Source: Gerris lacustris (Eukaryota; Arthropoda; Insecta; Hemiptera; Gerridae). Taken from it: a stretch of 64,000 nucleotides of DNA. The stretch covers positions 6,923,271 to 6,987,270 of the forward strand of contig OX578280.1 in the NCBI GenBank assembly GCA_951217055.1, in the 5' to 3' direction. Positions 63,717 to 64,000 of this stretch are shown here, piece by piece. The translations under genes were made by a program, and so were the position numbers. How positions within the stretch are numbered: position 1 is the stretch's first letter; each line of letters starts with the position of its first letter. The notes below the pieces were generated by a model that saw only the letters and a program-made list of their open reading frames with translations, was not told where the DNA came from and did no database searches.

Positions 63717-64000
63717 AGGAAGCAAAAAATTAATGGATTTCGTTTAGCCAGTTTTGCGCTTATAAAGTCGGACTGGGGCGACAGACACACATACCCACTC
63801 ACACACACGAAAAATGTTAAGGCCGGATTCGGTTTTTGGAATGTATAAAATGAAATATTATCCAAAAATTGTCAATTCTGACCAATCTACAGACAAAACT
63901 TTAATTTTATATATATGTATATAGATCATTCTTTAATGATTCTTCGACTAAGTTATGTCAGTGCTGATTAAGTCATCCACAAGAAATTCACTTCATTAAG
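63717..64000. other. Window end, no feature
   Basis: CACACATACCCACTCACACA near 63785 is the only simple repeat. Nothing else was recognised. Confidence 0.5.

Overview
This is an AT-rich eukaryotic window with no bacterial gene organisation. The transposon content (BEL/Pao, Jockey and other LINEs, PIF/Harbinger with a MADF protein, piggyBac-like TTAA elements, Tc1/mariner, tRNA-derived SINEs, Penelope-type hammerhead-like motifs) points to an arthropod, most likely an insect; I cannot name the species. I found no convincing host protein-coding gene. Nearly everything recognisable is a mobile element, a remnant of one, or a tandem repeat.

Layout. 1-3.4 kb: a 5'-truncated Jockey LINE inside a dispersed repeat, then an 8-copy minisatellite. 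4.2-6.3 kb: three successive inverted-repeat (foldback) elements, each bordered by (TA)n tracts; the middle one holds a Harbinger MITE and the third carries hammerhead-ribozyme-like motifs. 6.6 kb: a decayed BEL/Pao RNase H fragment. 8.9-19 kb: a SINE, several dispersed-repeat families and three minisatellites. 22.3-24.5 kb: a LINE pseudogene in which one 17-codon segment has expanded in place into about 39 tandem copies. 27.3-39.8 kb: a very recent BEL/Pao complex with a 1,410-codon open polyprotein lacking most of the integrase, and a unit tandemly repeated with an 8,844-bp period. 39.7-45.7 kb: two non-autonomous piggyBac-like elements, M1 MITEs, a SINE, a LINE RT fragment and a mariner remnant. 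47.3-55.2 kb: a long inverted pair of repeat R1, a near-perfect 0.6-kb foldback and several TIR elements. 56.7-57.7 kb: a pyrimidine-rich higher-order minisatellite. 59.1-63.4 kb: two Harbinger elements, each inserted in a repeat family whose uninterrupted sequence is also present in this window, and each itself hit by another element (a LINE, and a hammerhead-bearing foldback).

How the parts relate. The window is best read as nested insertions dated by their target-site duplications: Jockey in repeat R0 (9-bp TSD), Harbingers in repeats R2 and R3 (TTA/TAA), a LINE in the Harbinger transposase start (10-bp TSD), BEL LTR copies around segment X and a piggyBac (AATAC TSD). Copies of R0, R1, R2, R3, R4, R5 and R6 recur along the window and often act as landing sites. 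All family calls come from reading motifs; no database search was possible.
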